Shown: positions 12,600 through 25,527 of the stretch, in pieces | Numbering within the stretch: the stretch's first letter is position 1 | Layout of the letters: every line of letters begins with the position of its first letter | Origin: Telopea speciosissima | Taxonomy: Eukaryota; Streptophyta; Magnoliopsida; Proteales; Proteaceae | NCBI RefSeq assembly: GCF_018873765.1 | Contig: NC_057925.1 | Location: 45,539,010-45,603,009 of the forward strand | Length of the DNA stretch: 64,000 bases | Reading direction: 5' to 3' | The notes under the pieces: model-generated | What the model was told of the DNA's origin: nothing | Database searches by the model: none | What the model saw: the letters and a program-made list of their open reading frames with translations, nothing else | Position numbers and translations under genes: made by a program

Positions 12600-13974
12600 C
12601 TTGTTTTAAAATCAAAACAACATCGATTCTTCTTCAATTTGTTGTGGTTTGGTATGATTTTAAACGATCAATTTCAATTCCAGTTCCATATTATTGACAC
12701 CCTCAACAAAAATCAACTTTCCGTTCATGTTTTAAAGGTAGGGGAAGGGGTTCATGCAATGGTCATACATGGGGAAGGACCGAAGGAACCATTCATCAAT
12801 TAGGGGGTTTGGTCATTTCGACCCCTTATTGTCCCCATCTGACGTTTTGTTTTGTGTGCGACTATCAAAACACATGAATTAAATAGCAAATAGCAAATCA
12901 TTATACTTCACTAGGCATTGAAACGCCTACGAGGACCCTTGTTTTATTGTGAAGTAAGTGCAGACCAGGTGAAGTTACATGATTTGCACAGACCAGGGAA
13001 CCCTTGCCAAGAAGCAAAAATGTCCTCCTCCCCAACCCCCCCCCCTCCCCCTTTCGGCACTTGGCAGAAGCTGGAAGCTTAAAAAATATTGCCATCCACG
13101 ATGGTGCGGCTCCCCTAACCATCTAGAACTGAAAACATTTTGCTTAACATTGCTTTCAAATTTCCCCAAATGATATCCAGCAATAGAGACTAGAGTCAAT
13201 ATCGCTTTAGTTGCAGGAGATTCTTCATCTTTCTGTATTGTGTAAGCTTTGGCTGTTGACTGTACCTCTGTCAATACTTGATGTAATCAGCTTCTGTTCA
13301 TTGTTGCCAACAAAACCCAATCTAAAAATACCATCACACAACCACAAAAGAGAAAATGAAAGTAAAACCCATTCCACCAAGACCGATTAGAAGGTAAGTT
13401 AGAAAAGTATCAGCTATTACCCATCAAAGAATGGAGTAACATTGGATTGAAAGTTCTTGAAAGTTCTAAGTGGTTCCCTTCAAGACTTCCGATATCACTA
13501 ACTTGATTTCAACATCTCCCCAAACCCCCAAAAAAAGGTTCATGCACAGTTCAGTGACAGTTCTGTATCAATAAGGTAACATCTTAGAGCATTTTTTATT
13601 GACGATGTGCATTCACAGTAAGAATTTCAACATCAATTATCAATGTCGAACATAAAGTAGCCCTACCCAAAATTTTTATCACAAATTCCTACCCAACTTG
13701 CCAATAGGATTCAGTGTTCTCTTCCTTGTGGATACCGACTGGTTCTGAGCATACAGATTTCACTTCTTTGTTCATACGGTTGAAAAATCTGTGTACACTA
13801 CAAAATATTTAGATACAAAATTCGTCTCCACGACAGTTCAATTACCATGCATTTCTCTACCTTGAAATTGTGCCAAGAGCTGTATTGGAAAAAGAGGTCA
13901 GTTCAGGAGCATGAATACTGACTTTTGGAGGAAACAGTTGAAACTAATAACAAGAATTAGAAAGATTCTATTTC
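12596..13974. other. Intergenic DNA, no gene seen
   Basis: A segment at 12735-12865 repeats the start of the 7551 duplication unit (ggttcatgca, cattcatcaattaggggg, ccttattgtccccatctgacg). The rest has no recognisable coding or repeat signal. Short frames at 12901-13274 contain proline/glycine runs from a CCTCCCC tract. Confidence 0.5.
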
Positions 13975-14245
13975 GCACCAAAAGTACTCAAACTCAGCTT
14001 TATCCCAACTAAATGGGATTGGGTACATGGATCATTTTTCTCCAATCAGCTCTATACAAAGCCATACTTGTAACTAGTCCTAAACTATGCATGTCTTTCC
14101 TCACCATTTCTCCTAGAGTCATTTTAGGCATACCCCTGGCTCTTCTAGCTTCTTGAACCTGAATCAAATCAAGCAGCCCCCACCCCCCCCCCCCCCCTAC
14201 CGTAGCATTCAAAAGCCTACATTGAACATGTACATACCACTTCAA
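13975..14245 (-). pseudogene. LINE 3'-end fragment
   Basis: The - frame ends in TLGEMVRKDMHSLGLVT, then MALYRADWRKMIHVPNPI, the characteristic C-terminus of a plant LINE ORF2. It is preceded by a frame-breaking poly-C/G tract at about 14179-14197. Only the last 60-80 codons and the tail remain. It is related to 34065-34271. Confidence 0.75.
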
Positions 14246-16189
14246 ACAACTTTCTCACAACTTATCTCTTTTAGATTCTATTTCACACCAATGCCAATGA
14301 AAAATAGGAATCCTACTGCAAGAAGTATACCATATACAGGACCCACCATTTCAAACTCCTGCAAAAAATCTCTTCTATTGCCCAGGTTAGAGATAACATT
14401 TAATCAGTTTTTCTTTTCTGCCTTTCTTCTACAGGAGTTGAAGACGGCATTTCCCCTAAAGGTAAACACAAAAATATTCTTTCAAAGGAAAGGTTCTAAA
14501 GTCCTATCTGTTGAAATTATGGAGAAAACTGTTATGGAAATTTTCCACCGCATGAATTAAATTTTGGGCTTTCCATGGTCTGAGAGTCGCAGAGATTGGT
14601 TTTAAAGTTCCAATGTTGATACAGGTAACCTTTTCAAAATTGATCTGACCATTCCAGTTCACCGTGTCTAGACTATATTATGAGTTCAGTTCTTGGAAAA
14701 AAGCTCAAGATGTCGATTGCTCAACTTTCAACACCTATAGACTTCTGCTTTTTAGCATCAATAGAATCTCCATTTCCATATGAGAGTAGCAATCGTCAGG
14801 GCAGCAGAAGGCCATTCAGCTCAGAGTTTGATGGGCTTTTGTGAACAAAATACTGCAATAGACGGAATTGTCACTGTTAGATTAGGGAAGAACTGTGATA
14901 GGCACTACAAGTGTCTAGTCATTGTTCAGTAAATTCACAACGTTCTGCTGCTGTCAAATGCACTGAAAATGATGTCCATAAAACAGTTTCGATGAGTATC
15001 CAAAAAAAGTTACAGAGGCTGGGAAAGAGATAGTGGAGGCGCCCTAAGAAGGGAAAGGTGGTATGAGTTACTGGGCAAAAATCTCAATAACAATCAACAA
15101 AACTAAAAAGACAACGGAGCATATGGAAGTAAAGCTGACCCAATGTTTTCAAATTGTACTGCATGATGTATGGCCGGTGTTCGCATTCCACTTGGCTATG
15201 GAGCATAAACCTCACACCCAAACATTTTTTCTAATAAATAAATAAATATAAATGTACATACACTGATACACATATACATGACACATCATATGAATCAGGG
15301 AAGAACCCCAAACACAGATTACAGCTTATCATCATATAGGGATTTTCCTAAGCTCATGAACCAAATGGGTCCATAGGTGGTTATATGTTAACCTATCTGG
15401 CATCACAGCCTCTCCATGGTTTTACAGACATGGCGGGTGTGAAGACAATGGCATGGCAGGGATCGCCACGTGTCATCCACCTACATGTCATCCATCCCAT
15501 CCCTTTGGTGGAAAGAGAGAGGGCATCGAAGTCGGAGTCGGCACCTAGATCATTAGGATCTAGGATCCACAAAAGTAAAGTCAACTCCATGGCAACACAT
15601 TGGGGACTGGATGAACCATTGGTCTAAGTACGTCTTTAGTTACGATCCGGGGAAGGTGTTAGGAACCCCAGTCCGGCTGGTCAAGCTGGTCTTCCTAGTA
15701 CTAGGCATGACTAGGTATAACATGAAAAGTAAATCTACGCTACCACATACAAGCATGTCAAATAGAGAGGTGTTAAGAGCACTTACTCGGAGCGCTTGCC
15801 GCCTTGACTATATACCAAAAGAGTCAGTATACAGGAAAGTAAGAAAACATGGTAATATATATGTGCAATGATATATGGCATACACATGAAAATATAATTT
15901 GAAGTCAAAGGGAAAGAAGGAATAGAGGAGAAAACTCGATAAAACAAAAGGATTGACGACTATGAAACATGGTTAAAATAAAAAACACATCAAAATAGCA
16001 TACAGTCCTAATCAATCCTAACATGGCCTTGAACACTTAGAATGGAAATCCAAAGAGATCATTGAAACATAGCATGGTTCTTTAGACATGGTTAACCCTA
16101 GGCACACAAACATATGGAACATGAAACACATAGAACAAAGAGGAGAAAGGATATAAGCACAATCGCAAGATAAAAAAATTCTTCACTAT
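14246..16189. other. Intergenic DNA, no gene supported
   Basis: A GC-richer block at 15390-15730 (through gatccggggaaggtgttagg) looks like part of an unidentified LTR retrotransposon, but I see no LTR ends or coding domains. The 135-codon frame at 14153-14560 begins in a poly-proline run from poly-C and has no family resemblance. Confidence 0.45.
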
Positions 16190-16455
16190 GTTACTGTTAG
16201 AATGTTGGAGTTTTTTTATTAGTTCAAGCTGGATCTTCTTCTTACTTGTATGTATAATCCAGCTTGAGGGGGAGTCTTGGAATATGTAAACCAGAATACC
16301 GTGGGGGTATTCTGGTCCTTTTGGGCTTGCTTAGTTATTAAGTTATTAGAATTAGACTGCTGCTCTTATAGAGTCAGCTAGTTAGGGGTATTTTAGTCCT
16401 CTTTGTAATTTACCCTTTATTATAAATAGAGGGTAACAAGCTATTCTATTATCTT

Positions 16456-19400
16456 TGTTGACTTGAACCGAGAATGGGAGAATGGCTTGAATGATCTATG
16501 AGATCAGTTAAGCTCTCTATTTATAATAATAAAAGAGATAACAAGGGAAAAACACTATTCACGATACTGTTCACGTGAACAATGTCACATCCCTAATTAC
16601 ATTTCTACCCTTGCTCATAAATACATAAATAAATAATAAATAAAACACCCAAAAGACCAGAATACCCCCACGGTATTCTGGATTGCATATTCCAACACTC
16701 TCCCTCAAGCTGGATTATACAAATAAGAGAGAAAAACCAGCTTGGACTAAAAAGAAAAAAATAACTCCATATTAATGCTAACACTCCCCCTCAAGTTGGT
16801 GCATATAAGGTACTAATGCCCAACTTGAACAAAATGGGAAGAAACTAAGTTGCAGCAGAATCCAGCTTGACAGAGATGAATGCAGCTCCCAAATAAACCT
16901 TCAAGAATTTTAAATATAGATCTTCAAAAAACTGGGCAGACTTAATCAGCAAAAAAAGGCAGCTTTCACCAATCTTCTATAGCTATCCAGTGATGAATCT
17001 CTGACTGATAATCTTGAAGACAAGTAACTAGGGCAGTAAGCAGCTGAAACAAATGAATCAGGTAGCGGAAAAGATCAACCCAACTGTAGAACTTCATATA
17101 GGCAGGCAATAACCAAACATCTTCAATACTCTTCATCTCCCCCTTACGGCAAATTCAACCCAATAAAGAAGGATTCCCAATAACAATGGTGGAAACACTG
17201 ATCTTCTATGTTTTGCACCAAGTATTCCTGCAAGTTCTGCTTCTACAATGTCTGCAGGTGTACTGTACAAGCTCTGATACCATGTTGGCAGAATCGTGGA
17301 CTAGAAAAGAGAGAATGAGAGAATATTTGCTTGTATTAATTGATAGGTAAGCCCCTCTATTTATAATAGAGGGGAAAGTTCCAAGAGACTAAAATAGGCG
17401 ATGTGGGACTAAAACCCACATAGCTGACTTACACTTAATAACATAAAAACTACCCCAAAAGGACCAGAATACCCCCACGGTATTCTAGAGTACATATTCC
17501 AACACTCCCCCTCAAGCTGGATTATACAAAGAATTAAAAAAAGAAAATCCAGCTTGAACTAAAGAAAAAAGAACTCCAGAATAATGTTAACACTCCCCTT
17601 CAAGTTGGCGCATACAAGGTACTAATGCCCAACTTGAACAAAATGGGAAAAAATAAGTTATAGCAGAATCCAGCTTCAAGACGAATGCAACTCCCAAATA
17701 AACCTTCAAGAACTTGAAAAAAAATAGATCTTCAAAACTTGGGCAGACTTGATCAGCAAACCGGGACTGGAATGTCTTCCAAAAAAGGCCACTTTCACCA
17801 ATCTTCTATTGTTGTCCAATGATGAATCTCTGAATGATAATCTTGAAGATGTAACTAGGGTAGCGAGCAGATAAATAAGCAGTAGAAAAGATCAAGCAGC
17901 GGAAAAAAACAACCCAACTGTAGAACCTCATATAGGCAGGCAATAACCAAACATCTTCAATACTTTAATACCAATCTCCCCCTTACGGCAACTCAACCCA
18001 ATAACAAAGTAGATACCCATTGGCAATGGTGAAAACTCTAATCTTCTATGTTTTGCACAAAGTGTTCCTGCTGCAGGTATACTGTACATTATCCCCCCCC
18101 CCTCACGTGTAGTACACGTGGACATAACAAAGATGATGTAAGAGATAGGGCAAAAACATAATATTCCAGAATTTTCCAAAAGGTGCTAAGGGTAATGGAA
18201 AGAGAAGAAATGGCTATTTAGAGAATACCATAAACTTCCAAGGTGGTCATGAGTATATGCCAAAGGTATGGTTTGGGAGGTGGTGAAGTGAAAAGAAGCA
18301 GTGGGATAATGAACCATGGACAAAGCAACACAGTATTTTACAACCTTCTTTCAATCGATCAAACTAAATCCAAAACGCCAATCTCCAATGATCAGATTTG
18401 AATTATAAAAAATAGGTCTGATTTGTAGAAGGAGAACGCACCATTCTTCAAAAACTTGATCGATCTTCACACAAGGGAGAATCAGTGTGCAAAAATCCAA
18501 ATTATTAACTCCCACATGCTAAATAGAACTGACGAAGATATTTGGACAGCAATGGATGTAAGAATCTTCAACAAAAAACTTGGATCAGATCTGAGTTTGT
18601 GAACAATGCTAGTATCAAGCTCTCAAAGTGAGTTGGATATGAACCAGAAAAGCTTCACATAACTGAATAGGTTCGTAGTTGCAACCAATAACCTCGGAAC
18701 ACACTGTTGTAATCCCAAGTAAGCTGATCTCTAGGGTAGTAGATTCGAGTCTTCAATAATGAAAGAAATTCGATCTCCAATAGTAGGATACTCAGTCTCA
18801 ATAATAGGGCAGCAGTAGTCCACATAAAGGCAGCAGTAACATGTCAACCAGTCATGCTTACAGAAGTCAATCAATAAAACCAGCAATATATGTAGTAAAA
18901 TAGAACCAGCAAATATAAGATAAATAACCCAACAGATCCATAGGTAGTTGAAGCAGCCAGCCACATAGGAACAAGTAAAAAAATAGGTTGATAATTGGAG
19001 AAACCGAGCCATAAGAATGAACCTGAATTTTTTCCAAAAAGAACTGATGAATGATGCTGAAATATGGGTTGAATACTCCTCTGATGGTTATAAAACTCTC
19101 CTAAAAAAATCAGCAAGACAGGACTACCCTAACCCTTAGATCGATTATAGTCAGGGTTTTGTAAAAAACCCTGAAAGTGAAGATTGATTGTAGGGAAGGG
19201 GGCATTAACAAAAGTGACGATGACTTGTCAAAGGTGATGTCTTCTGGTAATAGATGCTGACCACAATGCGGGAATGGATCTCTAGTTCAAATAACCAATC
19301 TCCTTGGTGATTGAGACTTGATCTTCAAGTGGGAGAAACACCAAAAATTGCAGAAAAATAGGACAGCAGCTATCTTGTTTAATAGACCTTCTTCAAGCCA

Positions 19401-20528
19401 TGAATAGTTGAAGTAGAATGTCCCTCTTGATGGTAGAAACACCACAAAAAAACTCCAACAGCAGCAATCAACCCTAACCCTAAAATCGATGTGTCAGGGT
19501 TTTGTAAAACCCTGAAAAGGAGGATCTATTGGGGTTAGGGGTCTTCAAACACTTAGAAAGAGGCTAATATTGAGGTCGAGTGGTCCTTGTAGTTGCAGTA
19601 ATCATCCCTCCAAAAATCAGCAAAAACTGAAACCTGTAACCCTAATTTCGATTTGAGTCAGGGTTTTAACAGGTAACCAAAATAGCAGGTTGAGAAGGTT
19701 TTGCTGTAAAAAAAAATCCAGCCATCAGAAAGTGTCCAGACTTAGGTCGAGTAAGGCCTGTAATAGTAGGGAATCACCCCCAAAAAATCAGCTGCATCTG
19801 AAAAGGGAAGCCCCAAAATCGATTGGAGTCAGGGTTTTGAACAAGTTGAGATCAATTTGGGTATGGAGGCTGGAAAAGGTAATAAAAGATGGAGAGAAAG
19901 AAAGAAAGGGAAGGTAGACTATGGAATAGGGTAGAAGAGTACTGGAAAAGGTTGCATAGGAGGCTCCAACAATGGAGGATCAATCTTCATTAGGTAGAAA
20001 TCAGATCTCCAAAAATTCTGGACAGCTCCAATATCGCAGGTATGCCTCCAGCAGATTTCGAACAGAATTTTTCTAATAAAAAAAGATAGAAAGGGAGGGG
20101 GGCAGCAACTAAATCATTGATATGCTGTGTTTACCTCATTAGTGCTGCCCTTTTACAAGGTTGAGGGGAAGAAGAACAGGAGAAGGAGAGGCCGAGAAAG
20201 GGAGAAGAAGGGAGAAGTCGATTGAAGAGATGGATGAGGGTTTTCCTTCTCTTTTTCTAACCTAGATCAGACTAGCTCTGATACCATGTTGACTTGAACC
20301 GAGAATGGGAGAATGGCTTGAATGATCTATGAGATCAGTCAAGCTCTCTATTAATAATAATAAAAAAGATAACAAGGGAAAAACACTATTCACGATACTG
20401 TTCACATGAACAGTGTCACATCCCTAATTACATTTCTACCCTTGCTCATAAATACAGAAATAAAGAATAAATAAAACACCCAAAAGACCAGAATACCCCC
20501 ACAGTATTCTGGATTACATATTCCAATA
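16456..20528 (-). mobile_element. Nested non-autonomous copia-like element with three LTRs
   Basis: The outer LTRs are 242 bp each (16456-16697 and 20287-20528) and close to identical, with the - primer-binding site (inverse ctctgatacca) just left of 20287. Flanks atctt (16451-16455) and ctctt (20529-20533) are a 5-bp duplication with one mismatch, inside the 5' LTR of the + element. A third, diverged LTR (17283-17504) with its own adjacent primer-binding site splits the interior. The pieces 16698-17282 and 17505 to about 18085 are homologous. No coding domains are present. Confidence 0.85.
17283..17504 (-). repeat. Internal third LTR (222 bp)
   Basis: It has tgttggcag on the left and the attccaaca terminus followed by ctccccctcaagctgg, the inverse of the polypurine tract, on the right. 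A primer-binding site inverse (ctctgatacca, 17272-17282) is on its left. It differs clearly from the two outer LTRs, so it belongs to another subfamily. Either a recombinant tandem element or an insertion of a related element would produce this. Confidence 0.8.
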
Positions 20529-20566
20529 CTCTTATTCTCTCTTTCTAACTCACGGTTCTACTAACA

Positions 20567-20578
20567 TGGTATCAGAGC
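20567..20578 (+). other. tRNA-Met primer-binding site of the + element
   Basis: TGGTATCAGAGC, complementary to the 3' end of plant initiator tRNA-Met, starts directly after the LTR end taaca. It confirms the direction and LTR boundary. Confidence 0.9.
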
Positions 20579-23145
20579 CAACTCTGATCTAGGTTAGAAA
20601 GAAAGCAAAAAAAAAACCTTTTTTTTCTTCAATCGACTTCTCCCTCCTTTCTCTCTTTCTCTCTTTCTCGGCTTCTCCTTCTTCTGTTTCTCTTCTTCTC
20701 ATCCTTGCAAGGGGGCAGCACTAATGAGGAAAAACCTATCCAATGATTTAATCGCTACCCTCCTCCCAATCTACCTTTTTTCATTACTTTTTCTATTCGA
20801 ATTCTGCTGGAACCGTACCTGCAACTTGGAGATTTCCAGAATTTTTGAAGATCAGATTCCTCTCACTTAAGAAGGTTGATCCTCCATTGTTGGAGCCTCC
20901 TATGCAACCTTTTCCAGCATTTTTCTACCTTCTTCCATCTACTCCCCTTTCTTTTCTTTTCTAGCATTGAATCATCCGATCGATCTCACCTTTTCAGGGT
21001 TTTTTAAAACCCCGACTCCAATCGAATTTAGGGTTACTATTCCCTGTTCATGTTGATTTTTTGTGGGTTGCTATCCTCCATTACAAGGACCACTCGGCCT
21101 CAATATTACACCTTTCCAAGTTTTTTTTTTTTGAAGACCCTACCCCAATCAATCTCTACTTTTTAGGTTTTCCAAAACCCTGACACAAGTCAATTATTGG
21201 GTTAGGGAGGTTTGCTGTTGCTGTGGTTTTTTGGAGGTGTTTCTACCATCAAGAGAGGCAATCTACTTCAACTATTCATGGCTTGAAAGTACTTTTACCT
21301 AAGATAGCTGTTGCCCTATTTTTTTGCACTTTTTAATGTTTCTCCCTCTTGAAGATCCAGTCTCAAACACTACAAGGGATTGGTTGTTCATATTGGAGAT
21401 CCATTCAAGCAGCTGAGGACATCATCTATTACTAGAAATCATCACTTTGACAAGTCATCATCAGTGTTTTTGAAGCCCCCTTCCCTACAATCGATCTCAA
21501 GTTTCAGGATTTTTACAAAACCCTGACTATAATCGATCTAAGGGTTAGGGCAGTCCTCTCTTGCTAATTTTTTTAGGAGAGTTTTATCACCATCAGAGGA
21601 GTACTCGGCCCCAGTTTCAGCATCATTCATGGAGTTTTTTGACAAAATTCAGGTTTCTAACTTATGGTCAATTTCTACAACTATCAACCTCTACTTTTCT
21701 AGTTCCTATGTGGCTTGCTGCATCAATTACTATTGGATCTATTGAGTTATTTATCTTCTACTTGCTAGTTCCATTGAGCTTTACTACATATCTTGCTGGA
21801 TCTATTGATTAGCTTCTGTAAGCATGATTGGTTAACATGTTACTGTTGACTTTATGAGGACTACTGCTGCCTTGGTCTTGAGACTAAGTATCCTACTATT
21901 GGAGATCGAAGTTCTTTCACATTATTGTGAGTTGAATCTACTACCCTGGAGAACAGTTTATTTGGGATTACAACAATTGTTTCATGATTATTGGTTGCGA
22001 CTACGAATCTATTCAGTTGTGTGAATCTTTTCTACTGGTTCATATCCAACTTACTTTGAGAGCTTGATCCTAGCATTGTACTGTAACTCAGATCTGATCC
22101 AAGTTTTTTTTAAGCTTATTACACCAATTCTGCCCAGATATCTTCATCAGTTCTATTCAGCATATGGGAGTTTATTGGAATTTTGCACACTGATTCTTCC
22201 TTGTTTGAAGATTGATCAAGCCTTGAAGATTGGAGTCTTTCCTTGCTTCAAATCAGATCTATTTTCTTATTTAGATCAGATACGCAAATTGGGGTTTGGT
22301 GTGTCTCCCCTGCAAGAGTTTGCATCTAAGAAGTTTGTTTGATCGATTGAAGGAGGTTGAAAATTGATATGGTGCATTGTTTTTTTTCAATGACTCTTTA
22401 TCCCACTGCTTCTTCAATTACCCATACGAGCCATATCCCATACCATACCTTTGGCATTTACCCATAACCACTTTGGAAGTTTATGGTATACTCTACTTTG
22501 CCATTCCTTCCTCATAGCACCTTTGGAAAATTCTACAACATTATACTTTTGCCATTATCTCTTACATCATATCTGTTATGTCCACGTGTGCTACTACACG
22601 TGAGGGGCAGATTATGTACAGTACACTTGCAGACATTGCAGAAGTAGAACTTGCAGGAACATTTGTGGCAAAACATAGAAGATCAGTGTTTTCCACCATT
22701 GCTATTGGGTATCCTTTGTCATTAGGTTGAGTTTGTCGTAAGGGGGAGATTGAAGTATTGAAGAGTATTGAAGATATTTGGTTGTTGCCTGCCTATTTGA
22801 GGATTTACATTTGGGTTGATTCAGTTGTTTCCGCTGCCTGATTCAGCTTATTCCGCTGCTTGCTGCCCTAGTTTTTCACTTCAAGATTTTGTGTCACTAT
22901 AACAATCTAAGATACATCATTGGACGGCTATTGAAAATTGATGATAGCTGCCTTTTTTGGAAGAGATTCCAGTCACAGTTTGCTGATCAAGTTTGCCCAG
23001 GTTTTGAAGATCTACTTTTCAAGTTCTTTAAGGTTTATATGGGAGCTTCATTCATCTGTCAAGCTGGACTCTATTACACCTCTATTTCTTCCCATTTTGT
23101 TCAAGTTAGGCATTAGTGCCTTATATGCGCCAACTTGAGGGGGAG
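20579..23145 (+). other. Non-coding interior of the + copia-like element
   Basis: The first 150 bp are pyrimidine-rich. It then carries imperfect hairpins of the form CAGGG(T)n...AAAACCCTG near 20995-21013 and 21505-21525, each near an ATCGAT motif. The 3' part encodes nothing recognisable. Frames at 21561-21812, 22064-22342 and 22889-23138 are homologous in DNA to the - element (for example 18871-19116) but show no protein family. Confidence 0.75.
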
Positions 23146-23810
23146 TGTTAGAATGTTGGAGTCTTTTTATTAGTTCAAGCTGGATCTTCTTTAAACTTAT
23201 ATGTATAATCCAGCTTGAGGGGGAGTGTTGGAATATATAAACCAGAATATCGTGGGGTATTCTGATCCTTTTGGGCTTGCTTAGTTATTAAGTTATTAGA
23301 ATTAGATTGTTGCTCTCATAGAGTCAACTAGTTAGGGGTATTTTAGTCCTCTTTGTAATTTTCCCTCTATTATAAATAGAGGGCCTTGTCAATGAAATAA
23401 CAAGCTATTCTATTCTCTTATTCTCTCTTTCTAACTCACAATTCTGCTAACAGTTACACTACCCAAGGTTTTAAGTATCCTTCCGTATCCTCCGATACTA
23501 ACCGATACGTATCTTAGTTATAAGGTACCGATACGATACGGTGTCGATACGATACCTAAAAAAATGGGATTAGTATATGTAAGAAACCTCATCCTTTATA
23601 TATGTTAACAAAACAGTTCTAGGAATAATGCTTGGATGATTTATTATCATCCCAAGCACATCTATTTATAATCATAATAAAACATAGAGCATAGTTACAT
23701 GAGCAATGTGGGACTAAACCACATACAAGAGAAACATAATAAAAGACATAATATAAAGGGGGAAAAAGTCCAGAATACCCCCACGGTATTCTGGCCCATA
23801 TAATCCAACA

Positions 23811-25095
23811 CTCCCCCTCAAGTTGGAGCATATTTATCATGCATGCCCAACTTAACTTAGATAGGAAGAAACATTTTGCCACTTAGTCCCTTAGTGAACA
23901 CATCAGCCAGTTGATCAACAGACTTCATAAAGGGAACACAAATGAGTCCGGCTTCAAGCTTCTCCTTGATGAAATGTCAATCAACCTCCACATGCTTAGT
24001 ACGATCATGCTGGACAGGGTTATGAGCAATGCTAATGGCGGCTTTATTATCACAATAAAGCATCATGGGAAGATGGACAGCAACACCAATATCCTCCAAC
24101 AATCCTCTAAGCCATAGAAGTTCACAAATTCCTTGTGCTATCGCACGAAATTCAGCTTCAGCACTGGACCTTGCCACAACATTCTGCTTTTTGCTACGCC
24201 ATGTGACAAGGTTCCCACCCACAAAGGAACAATAACCAGAGACAAATTTTCTGTCAGTAGAACCAGCCCAATCAGCATCAGTATAAGCTTCAATCTTCAG
24301 GTGACCATTGGGAGAGAGAAGGATTCCTTTTCCTAAAGCAGACTTCAAATACCGCAAAATACGACGGACTGCCTCTATGTGAAAGGAATGGAGATCATGC
24401 ATAAACTGGCTCACCAAACTTACAACAACGGCTATGTCAGGTCGTGTGTGAGAGAGGTAGATTAGTCTGCCCACTAATCGCTGATAACAACCCTTGTCAA
24501 CAGGTTCACCCTCTTTCTCCTTAAGTCTTGTAGTAACTTCCATAGGAATATCTGGAGGATGACAACCTAGCAATTCAGTCTCAGTCAATAGTTCAAGTAT
24601 ATATTTTCTTTGAGAGAGAAAGATGCCCTTCGAAGATTGAGCAACTTCTATCCCCAGAAAATATTTTAGAGGTCCGAGATTTTTTACCTCAAACTCACGG
24701 CCAAGGAAGAGCTTCAAATTCTTGATAGCATCACCATCATTACCAGTGACTATAATATCATCCACATAGACAATGAGAACAGTTACCTTGTCACCAACTC
24801 GTCTGATAAACAAAGTGTGATCAGCATTGCTTTGCTTATAACCTGCAGAAATCATAGCCTTGTGAAATCTGCCAAACCAGGCTCTACATGACTGCTTCAA
24901 CCCATAAAGGGCACGCTTCAATTTACAGACTCTGCCCTTGGTCCTGTCATCAGAGAAGCCTGGTGGAATGTCCACATATATCTCCTCCTCAAGCTCCCCA
25001 TGGAGGAAATCATTCTTTATATCTAACTGCTGAAGATCCCACCCAAGATTTGCAGCACAAGATAATAACACCCGTATAGTGTTAAGTTTTGCCAC
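23811..25095 (-). pseudogene. copia reverse transcriptase C-terminal part and RNase H
   Basis: A 372-codon open stretch (23977-25095) begins AKLNTIRVLLSCAANLGWD. It has the RT aspartate in QLDIKNDFLHG (residue 25), the YVDD box at residues 110-113, and RNase H motifs AYTDADWAGS, SSAEAEFRA and YCDNKAAI. A TGA after KHVEVD (23974-23976) breaks the usual HFIKEKLE continuation, which is still readable downstream to the polypurine tract. RT and RNase H residues look intact, so decay is recent or mild here. Confidence 0.93.
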
Positions 25096-25527
25096 TGATG
25101 CAAAGGTCTCCTAATAGTCAACTCTGTAAGTTTGAGTGAACCCCTTTGCAACCAGACATGCCTTATATCGATCCACTAAACCATCAGCCTTTTGTTTGAC
25201 CACAAAGACCCATTTACATCCAACTGGTTTTTTCCCTGGAGGAAGAGCCACAAGATCCCACTTATTATTTTTGTGTAGTGCTCTCATTGCTTCCAACATT
25301 GTTGCCTTCCACTTTCCATCTGTAGATGCTTCCTGCCAATTTTTAGGAATCCAAACAGAAGAAAGAGAAGATACAAAAGCACGAAAAGAAGGAGAATGAG
25401 AACTATAAGAAACAACACGAGATATGGGATGTAAAGTGCAAGTCCTAGTACCTTTGTGATGAGCAATAGGTAAGTCGGAAGAAGAGGGTTTACCAAGAGA
25501 GGAAGAATCTAGATCTAAAGCCGGCAA
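25096..25527 (-). pseudogene. copia RT N-terminal part, separated by a TAG stop
   Basis: This 138-codon frame (25111-25527) contains WQEASTDGKWKATMLEAM, CKWVFVVKQKADG and RYKACLVAKGFTQTY, the classical start of a copia RT. It ends VDY-stop, where the family normally continues directly into ETFAxVAK. That continuation is present in the same frame right after the stop, so this is one nonsense change. CAG to TAG is the likely origin. Confidence 0.9.

Larger units (their letters stand above)
16195..23452 (+). mobile_element. Non-autonomous copia-like LTR element, interrupted by a nested element
   Basis: The LTRs are TGTTAGAATGTTGGAG...TAACA. The 5' LTR is 16195-16455 plus 20529-20566, split by the nested element, and the 3' LTR is 23146-23452 (307 bp). 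Target duplication gttac is exact (16190-16194, 23453-23457). The primer-binding site TGGTATCAGAGC (initiator tRNA-Met type) follows at 20567 and the polypurine tract CTTGAGGGGGAG precedes the 3' LTR. The 2.6-kb interior (20579-23145) has no gag, integrase or RT frame, only short frames, so it must rely on proteins from elsewhere. Its interior is the inverse homologue of 17505-20286. Confidence 0.88.

Noticed and set aside
14153-14560. 135-codon + frame starting MNLNQIKQPPPPPPP
   Set aside because: The start lies in a poly-C tract inside a LINE fragment on the other strand. No family resemblance and no sign of splice sites or promoter.
23619-23882. 87-codon - frame over the copia 3' LTR and its edge
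   Set aside because: It runs through the LTR and polypurine tract, so it is not a separate gene.
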